A DNA stretch of 64,000 nt. It comes from Pollenia angustigena. Taxonomy: Eukaryota; Arthropoda; Insecta; Diptera; Polleniidae. Shown here piece by piece: positions 36,157-45,967 of the stretch. The notes under the pieces are model-generated. The model had not been told where the DNA came from. It ran no database searches and saw only the letters and a program-made list of their open reading frames with translations. The stretch spans positions 15,090,945 through 15,154,944 of the forward strand of contig OV884059.1 of NCBI GenBank assembly GCA_930367215.1. The letters are read 5' to 3'. Both the position numbers and the translations under genes were made by a program. How positions within the stretch are numbered: the stretch's first letter is position 1; each line of letters opens with the position of its first letter.

Positions 36157-36732
36157 GAGTCCGCATTATGTCAGAGATTTCTGCCTGCAGGACGCTGCTG
36201 TCGTTCGACAGACAAATAGGACAGATATCTTATGCCCAGTTCTTCATTAGAGAATTCTCCACCTTCCTTCTTACTGTCTAGCTTAGAACCATATGTTTAG
36301 TTATTTAGGGTGATTCCGAAAATGATGTGAATAATGCATCAACATTTTTTCGGGAATAATTTAATATATAAACAGTTTTTCCCGGTTTTTTTTTTTATTA
36401 GGTTTTTTGTCACTAAAAGTTAGCAGTACGATATACGAGCCTTATTTTTACTTGACTTAATTTATTTCAAACATTTTTTTGTAAAAAAATTGTTTATAAA
36501 TTGCACTTAAACGCTCTTCTCAAGGTGACACAATCTTTTTTGGATGGAGATGTGTTATTCATGATCACGTCTTTTTAGCTTGCTTTAAATAAAGAAAAAA
36601 ACTAAAATATATTTTATGCGAAACAAATTTTGATTGTAATTTAAAATTTGTTACGCTTTTTTTATTAGGAAAAGTTTTCCTAGGAAACTATACATTTATT
36701 TCTTAAATTTCTACTGACAAAGTTATTTAAAA
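36157..36732. other. Upstream region of protease homologue 1
   Basis: No other gene is visible. The proximal 100 bases before the ATG at 36733 are AT-rich. The element shared by the - strand members was not found here, consistent with this copy having a different flank. Confidence 0.4.
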
Positions 36733-37467
36733 ATGCTGCTGCTAGTTTTAGTGCCAATCATTTTCTTTAACTCGCTACACCTTAACTTGGCCGTCAGTTA
36801 CGCTGAAAAAGGTGATTTTCCCCATGAAGTGTCCATAAATTATGAAAGGGAACATATTTGCGGTGGTACTATAATTTCAAAATATTTCATTGTAACTGGA
36901 GCCCACTGTGTCTATCATTTAGACTTTTGGGATTTAAGTGTTGTTAGTGGTATAGTGGATTTTGAAAAATGGCGTAGGGGAAAAAGTTATAAAGTAAACT
37001 GCAAAATAGTTCATCCTAAATTTGAGCCATCCACAAGAAATTTTGATGTAGCAATATTAAAAGTGCGCGGACGTTTGAGTCTTACTACTAATGTGAACTT
37101 TATTGATATTATGAGTTTTAATTTGAAATTAACTGACAGTAAACTTGGTACTCTGGTTTATTGGGCTCCTGATCCGGCAACTGAATTAATGTACACTGAA
37201 TTGGAAATTAATATTCTAGAAAAATGTTCGCCTTCTCTTATATGGGGTGATGATGCAGTAAGTAATGATACAGAATTGGTAAATGAGGCAGTTTTTTGTC
37301 TTATTCTACCAAAAGGGGTATGCATTGGAGAATCCGGAGTTTTAGTAGTCGATAATCGTTTAATGGCTTTGGTTTCATGGAATGTGGGTTGTATGGCCAC
37401 AAATCCACTAGTTATTTTGACTAATTTGACGTATTACAAGAAATGGATAAAAGCGAAGACGAAGTGA
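36733..37467 (+). CDS. Secreted serine protease homologue 1 (non-catalytic)
   Basis: A single-exon gene of 244 residues. Residues 1 to about 20 form a signal peptide. The chymotrypsin-fold domain starts directly after it, with AEKGDFPHEVSI where an active enzyme would have R/IVGG, so no zymogen cleavage site is seen. His is kept (VTGAHC, H58) and so is Asp (RNFDVAIL, D105). The nucleophile motif is GESGVLVVDNR. It is one residue shorter than in its paralogues, and the Asp that caps the mature N-terminus is Glu. The specificity-pocket position is Gly. GWG is replaced by VYW and SWG by SWN. Cysteines for three canonical disulphides remain. The closest paralogue is 57859-58608, which shares the VYWAPDP segment. 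AATAAA lies 5 bases past the stop. It is the only + strand member and lies between inverted MITE copies. Proteolytic activity is unlikely. Confidence 0.85.
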   Translation: MLLLVLVPIIFFNSLHLNLAVSYAEKGDFPHEVSINYEREHICGGTIISKYFIVTGAHCVYHLDFWDLSVVSGIVDFEKWRRGKSYKVNCKIVHPKFEPSTRNFDVAILKVRGRLSLTTNVNFIDIMSFNLKLTDSKLGTLVYWAPDPATELMYTELEINILEKCSPSLIWGDDAVSNDTELVNEAVFCLILPKGVCIGESGVLVVDNRLMALVSWNVGCMATNPLVILTNLTYYKKWIKAKTK

Positions 37468-37968
37468 ATTTAAATAAAAAATTTAAAAAAATATATAAAA
37501 AATATTTTAATCTTTATAACTTTATTATATCCTAATAAAACAGTGATGCCCCTTATAAATAATTTAAAATTCATTTGTTATTATGTATGTATATGCTTTT
37601 CTTAAATTTCATACAACGTGTTTAAATTAATTCCACTGCGAATATAACTTGACATTGGTGTTAATTATAAAAACATTTAAAAATTAATTTATTTTTATAA
37701 TACTGTACTAAAAACTGCATGAGTTAATGTGAGTATTTAATAGCAATTTATTAATTGCAACCATATAAATTTATTCAAAACCAGACAAAATTACATACAT
37801 TTTGTAAAACTTTTAAAAAATATACAAGACTTAATTAAATCATTTAACAATTTAAAATTTTAAATTGAGTTTAATTTTTTTATTTTTATTTTTTTTTTTT
37901 AATTCAGTGCATTTGTCTACTGTTTAGAGGTTAAAAAATAGAAAATGGCAACTTTGTATTATGAGTTT
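37468..37968. other. AT-rich 3' flank of homologue 1
   Basis: Contains a polyadenylation-like AATAAA at 37473-37478 and T-rich DNA. No further gene. Confidence 0.4.
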
Positions 37969-38332
37969 CCCTGCATATAAAGTTGGACCACCTGATCCAT
38001 TTTGATAAATGGACTACTCCATGGACTGGTCCGATGTAATGCACGCATGGACCATGTCATTGTTAAAAAGTAAGACGACATGTCTTCGTTTTTTAACGAC
38101 GTGCTATCGTTTTTAAACGACTTCAAAACTAATCCTCTTGTGTATACCATGGAGTAGTTTTAAAATTACTCCTTAGTGGTCCAAAGGTGGTATATATTGT
38201 CCTCTCCTAGGACATCGTAGTGTTAAATAGACCAGGTTTTTTCCATACGTTTGGGTTACTTTTGGACTAGTCCTGGTCCCTTGTGGACTACTCTTTACAC
38301 GCGTGTTTGGACTGGTCCTATTATTTACAGGG
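37969..38332 (+). mobile_element. CCCTG-ended MITE, copy C
   Basis: The fullest copy of the family, 364 bp, with ends CCCTGCATATAAAGTTGGACC and, on the other strand, CCCTGTAAATAATAGGACC. It is oriented opposite to copy B at 35509-35813. No clear target duplication. Confidence 0.8.
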
Positions 38333-39067
38333 TAGGATTCTCTTTCTTTAATTTTTTGTCTTAAGCGGGTATTACACGGTTAGACCTGTGATGCCAGAAG
38401 TGTAGATTTATCTGCATTCTGAAGATTTTATACTCCAAAATTGCCAAAATGCAGGTTTGAAGATTTTTGGTCTAAAATTGCAGATTTTTTAACTCGGTGG
38501 AAACTTCTTAACATTGTCACTTATGCTTGAACTATTTCCCCTTCTTGCATTTATAAACGAAATATTTATCAACTATTCATGGAAGAACCGTGTGGAAATA
38601 GATTCATTAGTAGCATTTTATTCACACATTCTTGACACACGCCGGACTTATGTCATCTGATTTTATACGAAATAATATGCAAATATACTTTATACGTGTA
38701 AATATCTTTAATAGTTTCAATATTTAATCTCTTGTAAATTTTCAAAAAGGCCCTTGATAGTTTAAATAATATGCCAAGCATAACAAATGATACCGTTTGT
38801 TAACATTAAGCTACTTTTACACGATATGCACATATTTTCCAGTGGCTTTGCCAGTTGTATGATCCATCTGTAATTGAGCATATCTGTCAAAATTGGCAAT
38901 TTACAGACGGTTTATAACTTTCGCCTTTGTTTCTTGCATATCCTATAGTCGTTCTCAAGAGCAAATTATATTCTGATTTATAAGTATTTCTATTCACTTT
39001 TAATTGTATTTCTGTTAATTAAACAAGTTTGTTTTAAAGAATATGTATAAATAAATTCTATTGTACA
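38333..39067. other. Intergenic DNA with a solitary hAT-like end
   Basis: GTGATGCCAGAAGTGTAGATT at 38388 onwards, followed by CCAAAATTGCCAAAATGCAG, matches the right end of the hAT element 45968-48328 read on its other strand. No partner end was found nearby. The rest is unannotated. Confidence 0.4.
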
Positions 39068-39076
39068 TATGTACAT

Positions 39077-40982
39077 TAGGGTGTCCCAAAATTTTTTTTT
39101 GTCAGAGGCTCAAGCATAATTTGAAAGCTAATAGGTTCCAGTATTTTTGAATTTTTTTTTTTATATTTTTAGGAAGAGGTTTAGAGGTCGCGCAAATAAT
39201 GACTTTGTTAAAAATCTGGTTTTTCGGCCTTTTTTCAAACTTGACTCATAACTTTGTCAATAACCACGTTCATTTAATTTTTTGACCGAATATTTCTAAA
39301 GAAAATTTCCCAAACTTTATTTCCATATGCAAAAACTTTAAGATCCGGCAATATTTTTGTCCATTACGATTCCACATATTAAGTTCTTTTGTAATTTTTT
39401 AACAAATTCTGTAAAAAACTTTTTATTGCTTTTCAAATTTATATGAATGTTATAAAAACTAGTGCCGCGATTTTGAATACCGAAAAGTTCTAAACAATTA
39501 AGGAAAACAAAAATGGAATTTTGTCCTACAGTTTCCGAATTACACTATTTTTATAGTTTGTACCTTAAAAATTGTGATACTTTTTTCGTTATAATTATTG
39601 TATATTTCCATTAATTTTTATAGTTACGCTTTAACTGTCATTAACTTCTGACATTTATTGATCTAAACCGTTACACGCTGTCATTTTCACTTTCTATTTT
39701 ATGTGTGCTCCAGGAGCTATCAATCGGGCTCGCTGGATAATGAAAATTATCTATTCTTTAAAAATATGCATTTTCCGAAACCAGTTGCATTCTTATATAG
39801 ACAAATCAACAGTTGACGCCTTGCTTGAATTTAGTTCATTTATTTTAAGAATAAATATCAAATATTGGTACCTCTGCCAGTGCCCTCGATACGCTCCTCT
39901 CAATGATCTGAGACTATTAAAGTAATTGGATAGTTATGAAATTATTAATAAAGCAGTTGCAAAAGCCTCGCTTTAACTTTTCTAGGTCATCAGTGGTACT
40001 TTACTCCGAAATTGGCTGCCCCAGCGTTTTTTGATGAACGTATCGACACCAAAACTTAGCACTTAATGATAAAAAAAACTTGCAGATACTCCATGCAGCG
40101 ATTATAAAGTAGCAAATGTAACTTTAACAGAAGAAAACTTCAGAAATAAAGAAATTCAACAATTCATTTCAAAAGCGAGTCTAACTTTTTTTGCAGCTTG
40201 CAATATTTCAATAGATTTTTTAAAAATAGATCCACAGAATTGGAAAGCCAACAAGTCATTTCAAGAAGCAAAGAAAAAAGTTCAACAATTACAAGTAGTA
40301 AATGATGTGGCTGAACGAGGTGTGGCTTTGGCTAATACTTATATTAATGTCACAACTTCTGAAACTGATTACCAGAATTTATTGCAAGAATCGCAATAAA
40401 TGATTTTTCACAAAGCAAAAGAAAAGTTTTTTGTTGATTGGGTAAGATTGGTGAACTGGCAAACAGCTTATAATAACAAATACTGGGTATAAAGAAAAAA
40501 ACGGGTATAACTCAGGAACGGTAAAAACTAATTTAAAAATTGTTTACTCATATTAATAGGAATTAATTTGTCTTTCAAACTGCATCATTAATTTTTTTCG
40601 TTTTTATTTAAACTTAAAAAGTTGTAAAGCGTTATTACAAATTTTTTTTAAAAAATTACGAAAAATTGTAATTAAGGGTATCTAAATGAGTAAACTCATC
40701 ACCAAAACTTATAATTTGTTCATACAGGAATAAAGCTTGGATATTTTTCTTTAAAACTGTTTCCTCAGCAGTGAAGAAACTCGATGGTATTAACCAAGTT
40801 ATGAGTAAAGTTAAAAAAAAGGCCGAAAACTCCGTTTTTTTTATGAAAACTCCATTTGCGCCACCTCTAAACCTACTCCAAAAATTCTTAAAAAAAAACC
40901 AAAAATACTTTACCCTATAAGCTTTTAAATTTTAATTGAGCACCTATGAAAATCAGAAAGAAAAAAATTTTTGGGACACCCT
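39077..40982 (+). mobile_element. DNA transposon with GGGTGTCCC ends, degenerate
   Basis: The inverted ends AGGGTGTCCCAAAATTTTT and, on the other strand, AGGGTGTCCCAAAAATTTTT enclose 1.9 kb. A palindromic TATGTACAT stands on both sides (39068-39076 and 40983-40991), consistent with an 8-9 bp duplication. The + strand interior keeps pieces of a protein that I associate, from memory, with uncharacterised insect transposon proteins: APGAINRARWIMKIIYSLKI at 39704-39763, and VVNDVAERGVALANTYINVT near 40300-40360. Frameshifts and stops separate them. The superfamily is not certain; hAT-like is the best guess. Confidence 0.65.
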
Positions 40983-40991
40983 TATGTACAT

Positions 40992-41763
40992 ACATATATT
41001 TTCCGAATGAAATACAAATAACTTGCAAATCATCTGATGTCAGGTGATTTGTCAATTCAAAACAGAACACGCTCTAATTAAAAATATGAATTTAGTGAGA
41101 AATTTGACAAGCGCACTGTAAAATACATAAGTATGTATCGTGTAAAGCAACCTTAGCAAGAACCTCAAAAAATCCATGTTTTTTATAGCTTTTCCTATTT
41201 GTTTTTGCTTTAATTAACAGGAAACCCCATTAAAATATTCTCACACTTGTTTGACATATACATTACACCTTCCATCACAGTTTTTTTTTTTGTTTTTTGG
41301 CTTTTAAAAAAGGTAATCGTTATAAAAAAAAACCATATCAATCTTTAGTATGTAGAACCAAATAAGAAAAAATATTAAATGACAAGACCACAAAAATAAT
41401 GATTACCTGACATAAACCGGTAAGCAAATTGGTCACACTCATTAAAAAAAATTATCTTAATCACACGTTCAAAAAAACACAATAAAAACTGGTAGTATAA
41501 CTCATTTAACCAAGAACGTAATGACTCGTAATAATTTTAAAGAAAAATAATACTAAAACATTGCAGAAATGTTAATGTGTGAACAAAAATTTTGCTTTAA
41601 ATTGTAAAAAATATATGTATAAAAACAAATTACACAAAAGACATTAAAGAATATATGGCAAATTATTGTGTAGACATTGTTTTATACAAAGAAGTGGCAA
41701 TATGAGAATCAGTGTTAACAACGCAAATGTTTTGACCAAACTGTCACCCTTCTATCTTTTACT
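40992..41763. other. AT-rich intergenic DNA
   Basis: No supported gene or repeat boundary. Confidence 0.4.
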
Positions 41764-42169
41764 AGACGAATTCATACAGGTGACCGCATCATAATATAGA
41801 GTTATGCTAGGTTTCCCTTTTTTTTTTGAAAAATACTATATATTTTGTTTTTGTAAAAAGTAAGAGTGAATGTCAAAATTATATACACAATTGCTTTAGA
41901 AGGTTAATATTTTTCCTGTATTGGCAAATTTATTGGGGCTCCACTTATTCTTTACACATTTTTAATTCCTTGTGTTTTTATTTTTTTATATTCACTTTTT
42001 TTGTTTTATAAAATTTAAATAAATTTAAAAAATAAAAATTTAAATTTTTATTGAATTTTAAGTTTGAATTAATTTTTTTTTTTAATGTAAACAAAGCTTG
42101 ACATTCAGCATACACCCAAAAAAAAATTTAACAAATGATTCGAAAATGTCACCTGTATGAATTCGCCTT
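41764..42169. mobile_element. GGCGAATTCA-type MITE, copy 1
   Basis: Left end GACGAATTCATACAGGTGAC, with the complementary CACCTGTATGAATTCGCC at the right. Copies with the same terminus occur at 42530-42926 and 55615-55804. Non-coding. Confidence 0.65.
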
Positions 42170-42203
42170 GATCTTTTATTTATTTTGTTCTTTTCTAATC
42201 TTA

Positions 42204-42502
42204 AGCGACCCATACACTTGCAATATTATTGTATATGATATTCGTCATATTATTTCCATTTTGTCCTATATTATGCAATAAGTCGCAAAATGGTTTCATT
42301 TATTCAATATAAAGGATTAACATAAGCAGCATTGTACAATAATGCCAACACATTTTACTTTATTTTCGTTGTGCAATAAAAATCAAAAGTCTTTTTATTG
42401 CTGCCATTATATTGTGCCACCTTCAAATATCAAATTCACATTGGCGATATAATTGTACAATACGTAAAATTGAACAATTTTATTGCAAGTGTATGAGCCG
42501 CT
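42204..42502. mobile_element. AGCGACCCATACACTTG-type MITE, copy 1 (TTA)
   Basis: The left end AGCGACCCATACACTTGCAA pairs with the right end, whose reverse complement is AGCGGCTCATACACTTGCAA. TTA is duplicated at 42201-42203 and 42503-42505. A second copy with a TAA duplication lies at 45500-45818, on the other side of protease homologue 2. Confidence 0.85.
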
Positions 42503-42529
42503 TTAGTAATAATCGACAGCAGTGCCCAA

Positions 42530-42926
42530 GCCGAATTCACTAGAAGGTGGGATCAAGTCAAAATATGGTGTTTTTTTTTTCGTTGGTCGACATGACAAAG
42601 TTTGAATACAAACTAGTTTTTTATGTAAACAAATCTTTTTTTTTTTACTAGTAATAATTTTGACAATCCGACCACAAAAAGAAGGGGGCAAATTACGGCA
42701 GTCGTAATCGAATACTTTTTAGATTCGAAAGCAATGTTATTTCAGTTGATACTGAACAAATCGTAATTATTTTTTCAGTTTTTTGAAAACTAAAATAATT
42801 GCTTTACAACACTAAAAAAATAGTTTCGATCCGTTCAGTATGGACAGAAAGAATGAATCGAAGAAGTATTCGATCACGACTGCCATATTTGACCCCAGAG
42901 TTGACCTCACCTTCTAGTGAATTCGC
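42530..42926. mobile_element. GGCGAATTCA-type MITE, copy 2, with insertion
   Basis: Ends CCGAATTCACTAGAAGGTG and, on the other strand, GCGAATTCACTAGAAGGTG. The interior TTCGTTGGTCGACATG resembles TTCGTTGGTCGATATG in 55615-55804. It is interrupted by the GGGGGC-ended MITE at 42684-42896. Confidence 0.6.
42684..42896. mobile_element. MITE with GGGGGC ends, copy 2 (nested)
   Basis: The left end continues into CGGCAGTCGTAATCGAATAC and the right end is GTATTCGATCACGACTGCC. It matches the element at 11355-11586 and is nested inside 42530-42926. Confidence 0.65.
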
Positions 42927-42936
42927 ATAGTCTGCT

Positions 42937-43168
42937 TTCACACGTTTCATCTTTTGATGCTCAACTCTTATGTTTTTATTCGTTGGTATATGCACAACGA
43001 TGGCTGCATGTAATTTTTTTCTTTTCTTTTTCTCTTTGGTTCGCTATTAATAAAATTGTTGTTATTTTGAACCGAAAAAAGTTGAAACCGATTGCTGCGT
43101 GTGATTATATTGGCATCTTTAAAAGGGAATTGGAAAGAAGTTGAGCATCAAAAGATGAAACGTGTAAA
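42937..43168. mobile_element. MITE with 30-base inverted ends
   Basis: TTCACACGTTTCATCTTTTG at the left and TTTACACGTTTCATCTTTTG on the other strand at the right, both continuing ATGCTCAACT. Non-coding, no clear target duplication. Confidence 0.65.
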
Positions 43169-43454
43169 TTTAGACATAGGAAGTGCCTGTATTTCATCTG
43201 AAAAGGTTTACAACTACAACCAGTGTTGTTAACCAATTTTTTTAAAAATTCCTACAGCGCCAAAAAAAATTCAATAAAAAAATTGAGTTTCAAAACAAAT
43301 TACGCTTACGATTTATTTTCGGTAAAACTGGCTAAAATTAAAATAATAAAAAACTTGCTTCAAACGGGAAAAATGTTTGCCCTCACCAGGAAAAGCGCAC
43401 AACTTGAATTTTAGCATGGCGAATTTATATTAGGTTATAATTTATAAAACCAAT

Positions 43455-44205
43455 TTAATTCAACGATTCCCGATGCAACATCCGATGAATCCATTCTCCA
43501 TACATCGCAATATTCGAAAAGACCACAGGATACTTTGTTAAATCACACATAAACCCCCACGATACGATACCCAGCAAACGATTATCTACTATCAAAGAAC
43601 CAGCATCCTCACCAATGCATGCACCGTGTGGTATATTAGTACAAATTGTTCTTTCATTGGTCAGCGGTAAAGAAAATTCGTAATAGTTTTTTCCAAAAAT
43701 ATTCTCCGACGTACAATTATCCGGATGCCATAGCTTAACTTCACCATAAGATAATTTTGTGTCTGGATTTTTTCCCCAGTAGACCAGAGTACCAATAGTG
43801 TTAGATTTTATCAAATAATAAGGCATTACCAATTCTATATATTGTACATTATCTGAAAACTTTATGTTATCCTTTAGTTTGACCAGAGCAATATTAAAAT
43901 CTTTAGTGGCGGCTGCATAACGTGGTTGTATCATGTACTCACTGACAGCATTCCTGTGAACATCGGTAAACATTGTGCGATCGTTTATTCCAGTTAAAAC
44001 TGTCAAGTAAATGGTGTTTTTATGCTGAACACAATGTGCGGCCGTTAGAATGTAATTAAAGGAAATAATGGCACCGCCACAAATATACGTGGCTTCATAA
44101 AATATGGGCAACCTCGTAAGGAAATTGACCGTCTTTGGCATAAGAAGCACGGGAAATCGTAGAAAAATAATTTACAAAACCGATTGCAAATATAACTGAA
44201 TACAT
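43455..44205 (-). pseudogene. Secreted serine protease homologue 2, frameshifted
   Basis: The ATG at 44205 opens a signal peptide (MYSVIFAIGFVNYFSTISRA) and the start of the domain (DGQFPYEVA). The frame is then lost in a run of three C on the coding strand (44106-44108). From there a +1 frame gives IFYEATYICGGAI and an otherwise complete domain to the TAA at 43455, so one extra base explains the break. His is kept (LTAAHC). Asp102 is Asn (KDFNIALV) and the nucleophile is Asp (CIGEDAGSL), with Glu before it. GWG is replaced by VYW. It groups with 48449-49207 and 54123-54863 (WHPDNCTSEN, LTNERTIC). It is either a young pseudogene or an assembly error. Even if intact it could not be catalytic. 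Confidence 0.8.
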
Positions 44206-44282
44206 TTCCTGAATTTTTTTAAACGTATGAATATAAGGAAAAATTTTTTATTGTAGCCAAAACTATAAATGAAGTTATTGTT

Positions 44283-44289
44283 TTTATAA
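44283..44289 (-). promoter_or_regulatory. Candidate TATA box, homologue 2
   Basis: TATAAAA on the - strand, about 80 bases before the ATG at 44205 and just downstream of the element shared with homologue 3. In AT-rich DNA this is only suggestive. Confidence 0.3.
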
Positions 44290-44300
44290 GAAGTGTTACA

Positions 44301-44330
44301 AACTTGCTTAAAATTTCAATTTTATGGTAT
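44301..44330 (-). promoter_or_regulatory. Upstream element shared with homologue 3
   Basis: This 30-base + strand stretch, AACTTGCTTAAAATTTCAAT then TTTATGGTAT, matches 49308-49337 at 28 of 30 positions. It lies 96-125 bases before the ATG, against 101-130 in homologue 3. It is either residual duplicated flank or a conserved promoter element. Confidence 0.5.
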
Positions 44331-44411
44331 AAACATGAAATATTATGCTTAGATGTGCGTCTCGACACTATGGGATAAACTATAAAAAAAAATCAAGTAA
44401 ATTTTATAATG

Positions 44412-44904
44412 ATCTCAAAACGTTTTAGGAAACGTCAAACTTTATAAAAAAAAAAACGATGACGAAAATATTAGAGTTTTTTATATAGACTTTGACGTTT
44501 GGCATGACAAAGAATTGTCAGGTGAAGGCCCCATGTTACATACCGTGCAGACTATCCATTATTATGTGTCTGAAGAACAAAATGTTGACAGAATTGCTGG
44601 CGCACAAGTTTTAATTTTCTGTGTAGTAGCGAAAACGTTTGGGACGGCAAACTATATAAAAAGCAACAATAACAAGCATTATGGCGTTTATTTGTATGGC
44701 AATACTACAGTGATGTTAGACGTAGTTCTGCGAACAACTCCTGACGTCCAGTATTGCAGGGCGATAGGAATAATAGGATTTAACACAGTTCTTAAAACTT
44801 TTTTTGCTTTGCTCAAGCGAATTCGTAAAGTACAATTAATGTATAGTACAATTGATAGAAGAAGCAAAAGTCCCTACACGCAGGTGCATTCTACTCTTAA
44901 ATAG
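44412..44904 (+). other. Unassigned open frame, about 164 codons
   Basis: The frame is open from a TGA near 44411 to the TAG at 44902-44904 and less AT-rich than its flanks. It has no ATG near its start; the first in-frame Met is in GEGPMLHT. The middle reads HYYVSEEQNVDRIAGAQVL and the tail is basic. No domain, signal peptide or paralogue was recognised. Its length is unusual for this AT-rich DNA, so it could be an exon of an unknown gene or transposon-derived. Confidence 0.25.
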
Positions 44905-45499
44905 TTTTGTAGGAAATCGAACATTTTCGGGCATGTTCTAGAAATTGAAATGAAGTGGATTTAAAATCAAGCAAATTTTTAAAAACAACCCTGTACCAAA
45001 GGTTTATAAAAATATTCCATTTTATGAATTGAATTTTTTGAGTACCAATTAGCATTACAAGAACAACTCTTAAAACCAGGAAAAACTACGGCCATTTTGT
45101 AAAGAATTGAACTTTAAATTTGCCCGATTTTTTTAAATTGTATTTATTTGAAATATGTATAATTTTCAAAAAAAGACATAATCAGGTATGTGATGGAAAT
45201 CGATTTTAAAAACGAAACGATTTGAAACCGTAAATATCGTTTTCAGTATCTTTTAAATGGATTTTAATTACATACTCCTTTTATTTTCAGTCTTTATTCT
45301 TTTAAATGTTATATTATATACGTTAAATGAAGTGTTTTCCGAACGAAAATTCAAGACTTTAATTCAGAAATGGATTTTAAAATCCTTCGAAATTCATCAC
45401 ACCTTTTAAAAACTGTCGTTTTGAAATCGATCGATTTTCATCACATACCTGTATTGTATTTTTAAAAATAAAAACTCCTAATTTTATGTCTCTGCCTAA

Positions 45500-45818
45500 A
45501 GCGACCCATACACTTGCAATATTATTGTATATGATATTCGCCATATTCCATATAGTTCCATTTTGTCATATATTATGCAATAAGCACAATGATTTCATTC
45601 ATTCAATAAAAAGGTGATAATAACCTATAGGAATAACATAAACAGCATTGTACAATGTTGCCAACATACTTCATTTTCTTTTCGTTGTGCAATAAAAATC
45701 AAAATTCTTTTGATTGTTGCCAATATATTGTTTTACCTTCGAATATCACATACACATTGGCCATATAATTGTACAATACGTTAAATTGAACAATTTTATT
45801 GCAAGTGTATGAGCCGCT
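45500..45818. mobile_element. AGCGACCCATACACTTG-type MITE, copy 2 (TAA)
   Basis: Same ends and interior as 42204-42502. TAA is duplicated at 45497-45499 and 45819-45821. Two copies with different TWA duplications show independent insertions and define the family. Confidence 0.85.
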
Positions 45819-45967
45819 TAAAAGTTTCTTTTAAAACCGGAAAAAACTTTTTTGGCTTGTAGGAAATAACGAACTTTTGTGTACATTTAAAAATTTTCTT
45901 ACAACGCTGTATATCTGTTAAGCAGTGCTGCAATACCTTCCAAAAACCATAATATATTCCTCATGAG

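Noticed and set aside
37158..37400. Antisense frames over the protease homologues and transposase genes
   Set aside because: They are shadows of the coding frames on the opposite strand.
36733..37467. Homologue 1 as an active serine protease because of its GESG motif
   Set aside because: The motif is one residue short, Asp194 is Glu, the usual GGP is missing and there is no activation site.
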